Of a stretch of DNA of 16,084 nucleotides, positions 6,874 through 12,919 are shown in pieces. Positions within the stretch are counted from its first letter, which is position 1. The number at the start of each line of letters is the position of its first letter. The notes under the pieces are model-generated. The model was given only the letters and a program-made list of their open reading frames with translations. It was not told where the DNA came from and ran no database searches. Both the position numbers and the translations under genes were made by a program. The stretch covers positions 1 to 16,084 of the forward strand of contig CBFGTJ010000058.1 in NCBI GenBank assembly GCA_965651815.1, written 5' to 3'. The DNA is from CBFGTJ01 sp965651815. GTDB taxonomy: Bacteria; Actinomycetota; Acidimicrobiia; Acidimicrobiales; Microtrichaceae.

Positions 6874-8202
6874 ATGACCGAGCGCGACTACGTGCTGCGC
6901 ACCGTCGAGGAGCGTCGGGTGCGGCTGGTGCGGTTGTGGTTCACCGACGTGATCGGCCAGATCAAGTCGGTGGCGATCTCACCGGTGGAGCTCGAGACCG
7001 CCTTCGACGAGGGCGTGCAGTTCGACGGCTCCGCGATCGACGGGTTCAGCCGCGTCCAGGAGAGCGACGTGCTCGCCTTCCCCGACGCCGCCTCGTTCCA
7101 GCTCATGCCGGACGCGGAGGGCGGGCAGAGCACCGCCCGGATCTTCTGCGACATCGCCAACCTCGACGGCACGCCGTTCGGCGGCGACCCCCGCGGGGTG
7201 CTCAAGCGCAACCTCACGAGCGCGTCGGAGCAGGGGTTCGAGTTCATGTGCGCGCCGGAGATCGAGTACTTCTACCTGCGCAGCGACGACCCCGAGCAGC
7301 AGCCGGAGCCGGTCGACGACGCGAGCTACTTCGACCTCACCGCGGCGGACGAGTACTCGGACCTGCGACGCCGGACGATCAGCCGCCTCGAGGCGTCGGG
7401 GATCCCGGTGGAGTACGCGTTCCACGAGGACGCCCCGTCCCAGCACGAGATCGACCTGCGCTACAGCGACGCGCTCGAGATGGCCGACAGCGTCACCGCG
7501 CTGCGGATGATCGTGCGGGAGGTCGCGATGGCCGGTGGGGTGCACGCGACCTTCATGCCGAAGCCGATCGAGGGCGTGCAGGGGTCGGGCATGCACACCC
7601 ACGTGTCGCTGTGGCAGGGCGACCGCAACGCGTTCCACGACCCCGACGACGAGGCCGGGCTCTCCGACATCGCCCGCCGGTTCATCGCCGGCCTGCTGCG
7701 GCACGCCCCCGAGATCACGGCGGTGACGAACCAGCTCGTCAACTCCTACAAGCGCCTCGTGGTGGGCTTCGAGGCCCCGGTCCACATCTCGTGGGCCCGC
7801 AACAACCGCTCGGCGCTGGTGAGGGTGCCGGTGCCCAAGCGCGGCAAGGAGGCGCTGAGCACGCGCATCGAGTACCGGTCGATCGACCCGGCCTGCAACC
7901 CGTACCTCGCGTTCTCGGTGATGCTCGCCGCGGGCATGCGGGGCGTCACCGAGGGCTACGAGCTCCCGCCGGAGGCGACCGGCAACCTCTACGACCTGCC
8001 GAACCGCTCGGAGGAGGAAGGGAGGTTGCTGCCGACGAACCTCGCCGCGGCCCTCGACGAGATGGAGCGATCGGAGCTGGTCCGGGAGGCGCTCGGGGAG
8101 CACATCTTCGAGTGGTTCCTGCGCAACAAGCGCTCCGAGTGGGAGGACTACCGCACCCACGTCAGCCGTTTCGAGCTCCAGCGCTACCTGCGCGCCTGGT
8201 GA
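6874..8202 (+). CDS. glutamine synthetase type I, GlnA2-like
   Basis: Dodecameric GSI-fold ligase of 442 residues. The opening YVLRTVEERRVRLVRLWFTD (6-25) and FDGSAIDGFSRVQESD (50-65) closely follow mycobacterial and streptomycete GlnA2. Metal and substrate motifs are PEIEYFYL (128-135), HEDAPSQHEIDLRYSDALEM (184-203), GSGMHTHVSLW (237-247), NSYKRLV (290-296) and RIEYRSIDPACNPYLAF (331-347). At 371-376 it has NLYDLP, the Tyr adenylylation motif of GSI-beta enzymes, which GlnA2 homologues usually lack. The start is ATG at 6874 with GGAG five nt away; upstream in-frame codons lack a ribosome site and family similarity. It is followed after 7 bp by a GlnR-like regulator, so the two are probably one operon. 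GlnA2-type proteins do not always make glutamine; some Streptomyces paralogues glutamylate polyamines, so the substrate is uncertain. Confidence 0.93.
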   Translation: MTERDYVLRTVEERRVRLVRLWFTDVIGQIKSVAISPVELETAFDEGVQFDGSAIDGFSRVQESDVLAFPDAASFQLMPDAEGGQSTARIFCDIANLDGTPFGGDPRGVLKRNLTSASEQGFEFMCAPEIEYFYLRSDDPEQQPEPVDDASYFDLTAADEYSDLRRRTISRLEASGIPVEYAFHEDAPSQHEIDLRYSDALEMADSVTALRMIVREVAMAGGVHATFMPKPIEGVQGSGMHTHVSLWQGDRNAFHDPDDEAGLSDIARRFIAGLLRHAPEITAVTNQLVNSYKRLVVGFEAPVHISWARNNRSALVRVPVPKRGKEALSTRIEYRSIDPACNPYLAFSVMLAAGMRGVTEGYELPPEATGNLYDLPNRSEEEGRLLPTNLAAALDEMERSELVREALGEHIFEWFLRNKRSEWEDYRTHVSRFELQRYLRAW

Positions 8203-8209
8203 AGGTGGG

Positions 8210-8881
8210 ATGCAACCGATCCTGATCTGGCCCGTGCCGGCACCGCCGGACGTCGTCCGGGTGCTCGACATGGCGGGGCTGCCGTGGACGGCGGTCGCGG
8301 ACGAGGCCGAGGCGCGCGACGGCACGTGGTCCGCGGCGATCGTCGCGGCGGACGAGGACCCCGAGCACGGGTTCGCGATGGCACGGACGCTGCGGCGGGG
8401 CGACGTGGGCGTCGCCCCGCTGCTGCTGCTGGTGCGCGGCTCGCAGCTCGCCGACCTCGACGGCCGCCACGACACCTTCGACGACTTCTGCGTGACGCCC
8501 TTCCACCCGGCGGAGCTCGAGGCCCGCCTGCGGCACCTCCTGGCCGCCGAGCCCGACCTCGACACCGGGCCCGAGATCGTCCAGTACGAGGCGCTGGTGC
8601 TCAACCTCGAGACGTACCAGGCCTCCATCGCGGGGCGGCCGCTCGACCTGACCTACATGGAGTACGAGCTGCTCAAGTTCCTCGCGCAGAACCCGGGCCG
8701 GGTCTTCACCCGCGAGACGCTGCTGTCGAGGGTCTGGGGCTACGACTACTTCGGCGGCGCGCGCACCGTCGACGTGCACGTGCGGCGGCTGCGCTCGAAG
8801 CTCGGCGAGGAGCACGCCGGGCTGATCCACACCGTCCGGTCGGTCGGCTACAAGTTCGGCGAGTCCCGCTGGTCGGCCTGA
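8210..8881 (+). CDS. OmpR-type response regulator, GlnR-like, with a degenerate receiver
   Basis: A 223-residue DNA-binding protein. The C-terminal winged helix (about 125-216) contains LDLTYMEYELLKFLAQNPGR (145-164) and GYDYFGGARTVDVHVRRLRSKL (177-198), then TVRSVGYKF, very close to the domain of actinobacterial GlnR. The N-terminal receiver is atypical: the usual acidic pair after strand 1 is missing (ILIWPVPAPPD), the acceptor-Asp region reads IVAADED (44-50) with no clear aligned Asp, and the conserved lysine of the KPF motif is threonine (VTPFHP, 95-100). Control by phosphorylation is therefore unlikely, as for GlnR. It starts 7 bp after the GSI stop, with a purine-rich site GAAGGTGGG, and no histidine kinase is next to it. 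From context I infer it binds the operator between the two synthetase genes. Confidence 0.88.
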   Translation: MQPILIWPVPAPPDVVRVLDMAGLPWTAVADEAEARDGTWSAAIVAADEDPEHGFAMARTLRRGDVGVAPLLLLVRGSQLADLDGRHDTFDDFCVTPFHPAELEARLRHLLAAEPDLDTGPEIVQYEALVLNLETYQASIAGRPLDLTYMEYELLKFLAQNPGRVFTRETLLSRVWGYDYFGGARTVDVHVRRLRSKLGEEHAGLIHTVRSVGYKFGESRWSA

Positions 8882-8911
8882 CCCGACCGGGGCCGGCCCG
8901 ACCGGGCCGGG
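8882..8911. terminator. bidirectional hairpin between the GlnR-like gene and the small membrane protein gene
   Basis: CCGGCCC (8893-8899) pairs with GGGCCGG (8904-8910) around a GACC loop. The stretch also contains CCCGACCGGG twice (8882-8891 and 8897-8906). It fills the whole gap between two convergent genes. Confidence 0.5.
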
Positions 8912-9070
8912 TCAGACGTTGAGCTCGATGAGCTCGCTGCCCTCGTTGGCGCGCTCGCCCTCGACGCGCAGGAAGTGCCCGAGGACGATGGAGATGAACG
9001 TGCCGATGCCGAAGAACACCAGCGGCAGGATCACGAACAGCACCACGAGGATCAGGATGGCTCCGACCAT
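8912..9070 (-). CDS. small single-pass membrane protein (52 aa), function unknown
   Basis: The minus strand reads from ATG at 9070 to TGA at 8912. The product starts MVGAILILVVLFVILPLVFF and continues GIGTFISIVLGHFLRVEGERANEGSELIELNV. Residues 3-31 are one long hydrophobic stretch, followed by a charged tail of about 20 residues, probably cytoplasmic. A coherent hydrophobic segment plus polar tail in GC-rich DNA, and a stop placed right at the terminator hairpin, argue that it is real. There is no Shine-Dalgarno before the ATG; CAGACT seven nt upstream is a possible leaderless -10. It lies between the GlnR-like regulator (convergent) and ridA (same strand, 45 bp upstream). I do not recognise a family. 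Confidence 0.6.
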   Translation of the reverse strand: MVGAILILVVLFVILPLVFFGIGTFISIVLGHFLRVEGERANEGSELIELNV

Positions 9071-9115
9071 GGGGGAGAGTCTGCCCCACCGGTGCGCCGC
9101 CGCGCACCCCGACGC

Positions 9116-9457
9116 TCAGCGGGGGTCGTACACCCAGGCCTCGAGCTCGACGAGCGCGCCGAACGGGAGCGCGGCCACCGCGACCGCGGAGCGGGCGGGC
9201 CGGTGGTCGCCGAAGTACGCCGCGTAGAGCTCGTTCATCCGGGGATAGTCGTCCATGTCGGCGAGGAACACGGTCACCTTGGCGACCTGCCGGGCGTGCA
9301 GGCCGTTGTTCCGCAGCAGCGAGTCGAGGTTGGCGAACACCTGCCGGAGCTGGGCGTCGAAGCCGTCGACGAGCCCGTCCTCGGTGAGCCCGATCTGGCC
9401 GGACACGCAACACCAGTCCCCCGCGCGGTAGAGGGGCGAGTAGGGCAGGTCCGGCAT
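9116..9457 (-). CDS. RidA/YjgF/YER057c-family protein
   Basis: A 113-residue trimeric chorismate-mutase-like fold protein. RidA members hydrolyse reactive enamine/imine intermediates made by PLP enzymes; other branches have different or unknown roles. Visible motifs are WCCVSGQIGLTEDG (15-28), the helix QLRQVFANLDSLLRNNG (36-52), VAKVTVFLADMDDYPRMNELYAAYF (58-82) and PARSAVAVAALPFGALVELEAW (87-108). R89 and E105 match the substrate-binding Arg and conserved Glu, so deaminase activity is plausible. The start ATG at 9457 has an excellent GGAAGGAG seven nt upstream. A -10-like TACGCT (9491-9486) would give a leader of about 22 nt. It is divergent from the lipoprotein gene. Confidence 0.93.
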   Translation of the reverse strand: MPDLPYSPLYRAGDWCCVSGQIGLTEDGLVDGFDAQLRQVFANLDSLLRNNGLHARQVAKVTVFLADMDDYPRMNELYAAYFGDHRPARSAVAVAALPFGALVELEAWVYDPR

Positions 9458-9485
9458 CGTGTGCTCCTTCCGGCTCGCTCGCCGC

Positions 9486-9491
9486 AGCGTA
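9486..9491 (-). promoter_or_regulatory. candidate -10 of ridA
   Basis: TACGCT on the minus strand, with the expected start near 9479, just upstream of the GGAAGGAG ribosome site. There is no clear -35. Confidence 0.3.
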
Positions 9492-9530
9492 CCGTCGGCG
9501 CCCCGATGCGGCCGCCGCCCGACGACGGGC

Positions 9531-9536
9531 TAGCTT
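9531..9536 (+). promoter_or_regulatory. leaderless-type -10 of the lipoprotein gene
   Basis: TAGCTT lies 8 nt before the GTG at 9545, with no ribosome-binding site between them. This supports the GTG as the start. Confidence 0.4.
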
Positions 9537-9544
9537 CGCCCGAC

Positions 9545-10489
9545 GTGGACACTCCCCCTTCGATGACGGGCCGCCCGACGACCGGCCCCTCGACGATCGG
9601 ACGGCGCCAGCTGCTGCGGGGCGGGCTCGCCGGGATCGGGGCGACGGTGCTCGGTGGCACGGTCCTCGCCGCGTGCAGCAGCTCCGGCGACACCGTGGAC
9701 GAGGGCGTGGACCCCGGGCCCGAGCTGTCGCTCATGGCGATGTTCCCCCGCGACGTGGCGCACATCGCGGCCGGCCACCCGACCCGCCTGCCGTTCACGC
9801 TCGTCGACGTCGAGGGGGTGCCCCTGTCCGACCTGGAGGGTCCGGCGTCGTTCACCGTCCTGTTCGACGGCGAGCAGGTCGGCGACCCCGTGCAGGTCGG
9901 CCCGCGGGGGGACGGCGTGCCCCGCCCGTACCTCCCGTTCGAGTTCGAGTTCCCGCGCCCGGGCCTGTACGACGTGGAGGCCGACTACGCGGGCGAGGTG
10001 CTGACCAGCCAGCTGCAGGTGTTCCGCCCCGAGGAAGTGCGCACGCCGCTCGTCGGCGCGCCGCTCCCGTCGGTGAACACCCCGACGACCGCGAACTCCC
10101 TCGAGGTCGACCCGATCTGCACCCGGGTGCCGACGTGCCCGTTCCACGAGCACGACCTGGCCGACGCGCTCACGACCGACCGCCCGGTGGTCGTGCTGCT
10201 GGCGTCACCCGCGTACTGCCGGACCACCGCGTGCGGCCCCATCCTCGAGCTGCTCGTCGAGCACGCCGCGGACCGCGACGACCTGATCGTCGTGCACTCC
10301 GAGGTCTACAAGAACCCCAAGGCGGTCGACGACCTCGCGGACGCGGCGCTCGCGCCGCTGCCCGACCAGTACGTGATGCCCTTCGAGCCGTGCCTGTTCG
10401 TCACGGACGCGTCGCACACCCTCGTCGCCCGGGGCGACGTGGTCGTCGACCGCGAGGAGATGGGCGAGATGCTGGCGCTCGCCGTCTGA
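9545..10489 (+). CDS. Tat-exported lipoprotein with a thioredoxin-like domain and CX4C motif
   Basis: A 314-residue predicted cell-surface lipoprotein. A twin-arginine signal IGRRQLLRGG (18-27) leads into a hydrophobic stretch and the lipobox LAAC with C44 as the lipidated cysteine, followed by a Ser/Gly/Asp-rich linker. Residues about 60-162 look like a beta-rich immunoglobulin-like domain (PFEFEFPRPGLYDVEADYAG). Residues 185-314 resemble a thioredoxin fold: ICTRVPTCPFHEHDL (191-205) precedes the strand PVVVLLASPAYCRTTACGPI (214-233). Here the cysteines are C225 and C230, a CX4C rather than CXXC. A cis-Pro-like MPFEPCLFVTD (278-288) adds C283. An extracytoplasmic redox or cysteine-binding role is inference. 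The GTG at 9545 is preferred because TAGCTT sits 8 nt upstream; ATG 9563 would also keep the signal. It is divergent from ridA and convergent with the ErpA-type gene. Confidence 0.85.
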   Translation: MDTPPSMTGRPTTGPSTIGRRQLLRGGLAGIGATVLGGTVLAACSSSGDTVDEGVDPGPELSLMAMFPRDVAHIAAGHPTRLPFTLVDVEGVPLSDLEGPASFTVLFDGEQVGDPVQVGPRGDGVPRPYLPFEFEFPRPGLYDVEADYAGEVLTSQLQVFRPEEVRTPLVGAPLPSVNTPTTANSLEVDPICTRVPTCPFHEHDLADALTTDRPVVVLLASPAYCRTTACGPILELLVEHAADRDDLIVVHSEVYKNPKAVDDLADAALAPLPDQYVMPFEPCLFVTDASHTLVARGDVVVDREEMGEMLALAV

Positions 10490-10494
10490 GGGCC

Positions 10495-10532
10495 CTGACG
10501 GCGCTGCTCAGCTGACGGCGCTGCTCAGCTGA
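10495..10532. repeat. 17-bp exact tandem duplication forming a hairpin at the erpA stop
   Basis: CTGACGGCGCTGCTCAG occurs at 10495-10511 and again at 10512-10528, followed by a partial third copy (CTGA). It contains the palindrome TCAGCTGA at 10508-10515 and 10525-10532, which can pair with each other across 9 nt. The second copy includes the stop codon of the ErpA-type gene. It sits between convergent genes and may act as a terminator. Confidence 0.85.
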
Positions 10533-10845
10533 ACGACTGGCCGCAGCCGCAGGTGCGCTGCGCGTTGGGGTTCGTGATCGCGAACCCGGACTGCTCGAGC
10601 CCGTCCTTGTAGTCGAGGGTCGCGCCGGTGAGCAGCTGTGCGCTGGAGGGGTCGACGATGACCTTCACGCCGCCCTGCTCGGTGGTCACGTCGTCGCTCG
10701 CGACGTCGCTGTCGAAGAACATCTCGTAGGAGAACCCGGAGCACCCGCCCGGCCGCACGGCGACGCGCAACCCGAGGCCCTCTTCGCCCTCGGCGGCGAT
10801 CAACTGCTTGACCTTGTCGGCAGCGCTGTCGGTCAGGGTGATCAT
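10525..10845 (-). CDS. A-type iron-sulfur carrier, ErpA/IscA/SufA family
   Basis: Receives Fe-S clusters from the scaffold and passes them to apo-proteins in the cytoplasm. The 106-residue length is typical. The three conserved cysteines are C35 (RPGGCSGFSYEM) and the C-terminal pair C99/C101 (TCGCGQSF), the classic C-X63-CGC arrangement. The start is ATG at 10845 with GGAGGAG six nt upstream, chosen over an in-frame codon 33 bp upstream that lacks a site. It lies 89 bp downstream of the SufR-like repressor on the same strand. A TAACAT -10 (10899-10894) in that gap suggests its own promoter. The sequence alone does not separate ErpA from SufA or IscA. Confidence 0.95.
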   Translation of the reverse strand: MITLTDSAADKVKQLIAAEGEEGLGLRVAVRPGGCSGFSYEMFFDSDVASDDVTTEQGGVKVIVDPSSAQLLTGATLDYKDGLEQSGFAITNPNAQRTCGCGQSFS

Positions 10846-10893
10846 CGATGCTCCTCCACGCCTCGCAGCGGTTCGCAACGGGTCGTGCCGCCG

Positions 10894-10899
10894 ATGTTA
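10894..10899 (-). promoter_or_regulatory. candidate -10 of the ErpA-type gene
   Basis: TAACAT on the minus strand, placed to give a leader of about 42 nt ahead of the ErpA-type ATG. There is no clear -35. Confidence 0.35.
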
Positions 10900-10934
10900 C
10901 CGGCGACGGTGATGGGAACGCACTGCACGCCGGT

Positions 10935-11636
10935 TCATTCCGCCTCGCGGGCTCGTTCCCCCTCCGGCGAGGTCGTCGTGAGCTGCACCCGGCACGGCGC
11001 CCGGTCGGCGAGGTCGTTGAAGTCGGCGACCCGCGCCCCGCCGATCTCGTCGACGAAGCCCTCGAGCATCCCGCGGTGGATCGAGCACACGACGTCGGGG
11101 TCGACCTCCGCGAGCTCCGCGAACGGGCAGTGGGTGAACGCCACGGTGGTGCCCTCCCCGCCGTCGACGCGGGCGGGGTCGAAGCCGAGCTCGTCGAGCA
11201 TGGCGACGGTCGCCTCGACGCAGCTGCGCTGCCGCGACCCGGGCTGGCGGTGCGCGAGGCGCCGCCCCTCGGACCGGCCGGCGTCCAGGGCCAGGTCGCC
11301 GCCCAGGCCCGCCTCCATCGCCATGCCGAGCAGCATGCGGGCCAGCATCGGGAACACCGGCGGCTCGAGCCCGAGCGAGGGTGCCTCGGCGCTGAGCGAA
11401 TAGAGCTTCTGGGGCCGACCGACCGCGCCGCTGACGTCCGGGCGGGCGTCGAGGAGACCGACCTCGCGCATCCGCTCGAGGTGCGGCCGGACCGTGTTCG
11501 GGTGGAGCCCCAGCGTCGCGGCGACGTCCGCGGTCGCGAGCGGCCGGGAGGAGCGGGCGAGCTCCAGGTAGATCGCGTACCGCGTGTTGTCGCCGAGGGT
11601 CTTCAGCAGGTCGAGGCGGCGCTCGGTCGACGGCAC
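10935..11636 (-). CDS. SufR-like iron-sulfur-sensing transcriptional regulator
   Basis: A 233-residue winged-helix regulator. The N-terminal DNA-binding domain spans residues 4-80, with the helix-turn-helix LATADVAATLGLHPNTVRPHLERM (33-56) and wing VGRPQKLYSL. The C-terminal part carries cysteines in the SufR arrangement: C170 (FTHCPFAEL), C184 (DVVCSIHRGMLEGF) and C215 (APCRVQL), with C139 in addition. SufR proteins bind an Fe-S cluster through such cysteines and repress the suf operon when clusters are plentiful. The start is GTG at 11636. TACGAT lies six nt upstream (11648-11643) with no Shine-Dalgarno, which suggests a leaderless message. It is divergent from the Mrp/ApbC gene (59 bp) and followed by the ErpA-type gene, so it probably controls these rather than an adjacent suf operon, which is not in view. 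Confidence 0.88.
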   Translation of the reverse strand: MPSTERRLDLLKTLGDNTRYAIYLELARSSRPLATADVAATLGLHPNTVRPHLERMREVGLLDARPDVSGAVGRPQKLYSLSAEAPSLGLEPPVFPMLARMLLGMAMEAGLGGDLALDAGRSEGRRLAHRQPGSRQRSCVEATVAMLDELGFDPARVDGGEGTTVAFTHCPFAELAEVDPDVVCSIHRGMLEGFVDEIGGARVADFNDLADRAPCRVQLTTTSPEGERAREAE

Positions 11637-11642
11637 CCGACC

Positions 11643-11648
11643 ATCGTA
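11643..11648 (-). promoter_or_regulatory. leaderless-type -10 of the SufR-like gene
   Basis: TACGAT on the minus strand, six nt before the GTG start at 11636, the canonical distance for a transcript starting on the first codon. Confidence 0.45.
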
Positions 11649-11658
11649 CCGCGGGGGG

Positions 11659-11688
11659 TCGAAAAAACACGGTGAGTACCGGTAAAAT
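11659..11688 (+). promoter_or_regulatory. promoter of the Mrp/ApbC gene, with a possible operator
   Basis: TCGAAA (11659-11664), 18 nt, then TAAAAT (11683-11688), seven nt before the ATG at 11696. The spacer contains CGGT-GAGT-ACCG (11670-11681) and the palindrome TACCGGTA (11677-11684), which overlaps the -10 and could be an operator for the divergent SufR-like repressor. Confidence 0.5.
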
Positions 11689-11695
11689 GGGGGTC

Positions 11696-12919
11696 ATGGA
11701 CCCGGATCAGGTGCCTCCCCCCTCCGAGACGGCACTTCCGACGGAGGACCAGGTCATGTCGCTGCTGCGCGGCGTGGTCGATCCCGAGCTCGGGCTCGAC
11801 ATCGTCGAGCTCGGGATGGCGAAGGGCGCCACGATCGAACCGGACGGCCTGGTGCGCGTGCGGATCTCCCTCACGACCAGCGGCTGCCCGCTGCGCGCAC
11901 AGATCCAGAAGGACGTGCGAGCCCGCATCCTGGGGCTGCCCGGGGTCGAGCGGGTGAAGATCGACTGGGGCGAGCTCGACCAGGAGGAGAAGGCGGCCGC
12001 CATGGACCGCGCCCGGCGCAACATCGCCGAGCGGGGCGACCGCGGGCTGCTGCCGCCCACGACCAAGGTGATCATGGTCGCGTCCGGCAAGGGCGGCGTC
12101 GGCAAGTCCTCGGTCACCGTGAACCTGGCGTGCGCGCTCGCCGCCAGGGGGCTGACGGTCGGGGTGATGGACGCCGACATCTGGGGGTTCTCGGTGCCCC
12201 GCATGCTCGGCCTCGAGGGGCGCCTGGAGGCCACCGGCGAGGGGGACGCGCGGCGGATCCGCCCACACGAGCTGCCCGTCGGTGACGGCCTGCTGCGCGT
12301 GGTGTCGATGGGCTTCCTCGTCGAGGAGGAGGGCTCCGCGCTGATGTGGCGGGGCCTCATCCTGAACCGCGCCGTCCAGCACTTCCTCGAGGACGTCGAC
12401 TGGGGCACGCTCGACTACCTGCTGATCGACATGCCGCCCGGGACCGGCGACGTGCAGATGGGGCTGGCCCGCCTGCTGCCACGTGCCGAGATGGTGGTCG
12501 TCACCACCCCCGCGCTGACCGCGCAGAAGGTCGCGGTGCGGGTGGTCGACATGGCCCGCAAGAACTACCTCCGCGTCGCGGGGGTGATCGAGAACATGTC
12601 GGTCTACGTGGACGACACCGGGCGCGAGCACGCGCTGTTCGGGCGGGGCGGCGGTGAGCGCCTCGCGGCGGAGGCCGGCGTGCGGCTGCTCGGCAGCATC
12701 CCGATCGAGCCCGAGGTGGCCGAGGGCGGAGACGCCGGACGCCCCGTCGCGCTCGGCGAGGGGCGCGCCGCCGCTGCGTTCACGGCGATCGCCGACACCC
12801 TGGTCGACGAGGTCGTGCCGCCGGCGGACTTCGCGGGGTGCTCCGCCCGCCTCCTCGGCGCCGTCGAGGCGGCCTTCGCCCAGGTCGACGACGCCCAGGG
12901 TGAGCCGGCGGAGGTCTAG
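11696..12919 (+). CDS. Mrp/ApbC-family iron-sulfur carrier ATPase with an N-terminal MIP18 (DUF59) domain
   Basis: A 407-residue P-loop ATPase that binds Fe-S clusters and hands them to target proteins. The MIP18-like domain covers about residues 18-95 (VMSLLRGVVDPELGLDIVELGM; C64 in TTSGCPLRAQ). The Mrp ATPase domain begins at VIMVASGKGGVGKSS, with the deviant Walker A at 131-138, then DADIWGFSVPRMLG (159-172) and YLLIDMPPGTGD (241-252). After VIENMS (297-302) the usual CxxC of many Mrp proteins is missing; the segment reads VYVDDTGREHALFG, as in some actinobacterial homologues. The start ATG 11696 is chosen over in-frame GTG 11672 and ATG 11687 because TAAAAT, seven nt upstream, would otherwise lie inside the gene. 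It is divergent from the SufR-like gene. Its TAG overlaps the stop of the convergent protease gene. Confidence 0.94.
   Translation: MDPDQVPPPSETALPTEDQVMSLLRGVVDPELGLDIVELGMAKGATIEPDGLVRVRISLTTSGCPLRAQIQKDVRARILGLPGVERVKIDWGELDQEEKAAAMDRARRNIAERGDRGLLPPTTKVIMVASGKGGVGKSSVTVNLACALAARGLTVGVMDADIWGFSVPRMLGLEGRLEATGEGDARRIRPHELPVGDGLLRVVSMGFLVEEEGSALMWRGLILNRAVQHFLEDVDWGTLDYLLIDMPPGTGDVQMGLARLLPRAEMVVVTTPALTAQKVAVRVVDMARKNYLRVAGVIENMSVYVDDTGREHALFGRGGGERLAAEAGVRLLGSIPIEPEVAEGGDAGRPVALGEGRAAAAFTAIADTLVDEVVPPADFAGCSARLLGAVEAAFAQVDDAQGEPAEV

Noticed and set aside
6979..8628. 549-codon minus-strand open frame across the GSI and regulator genes
   Set aside because: It is the shadow of two well-supported plus-strand genes and has no family motifs of its own.
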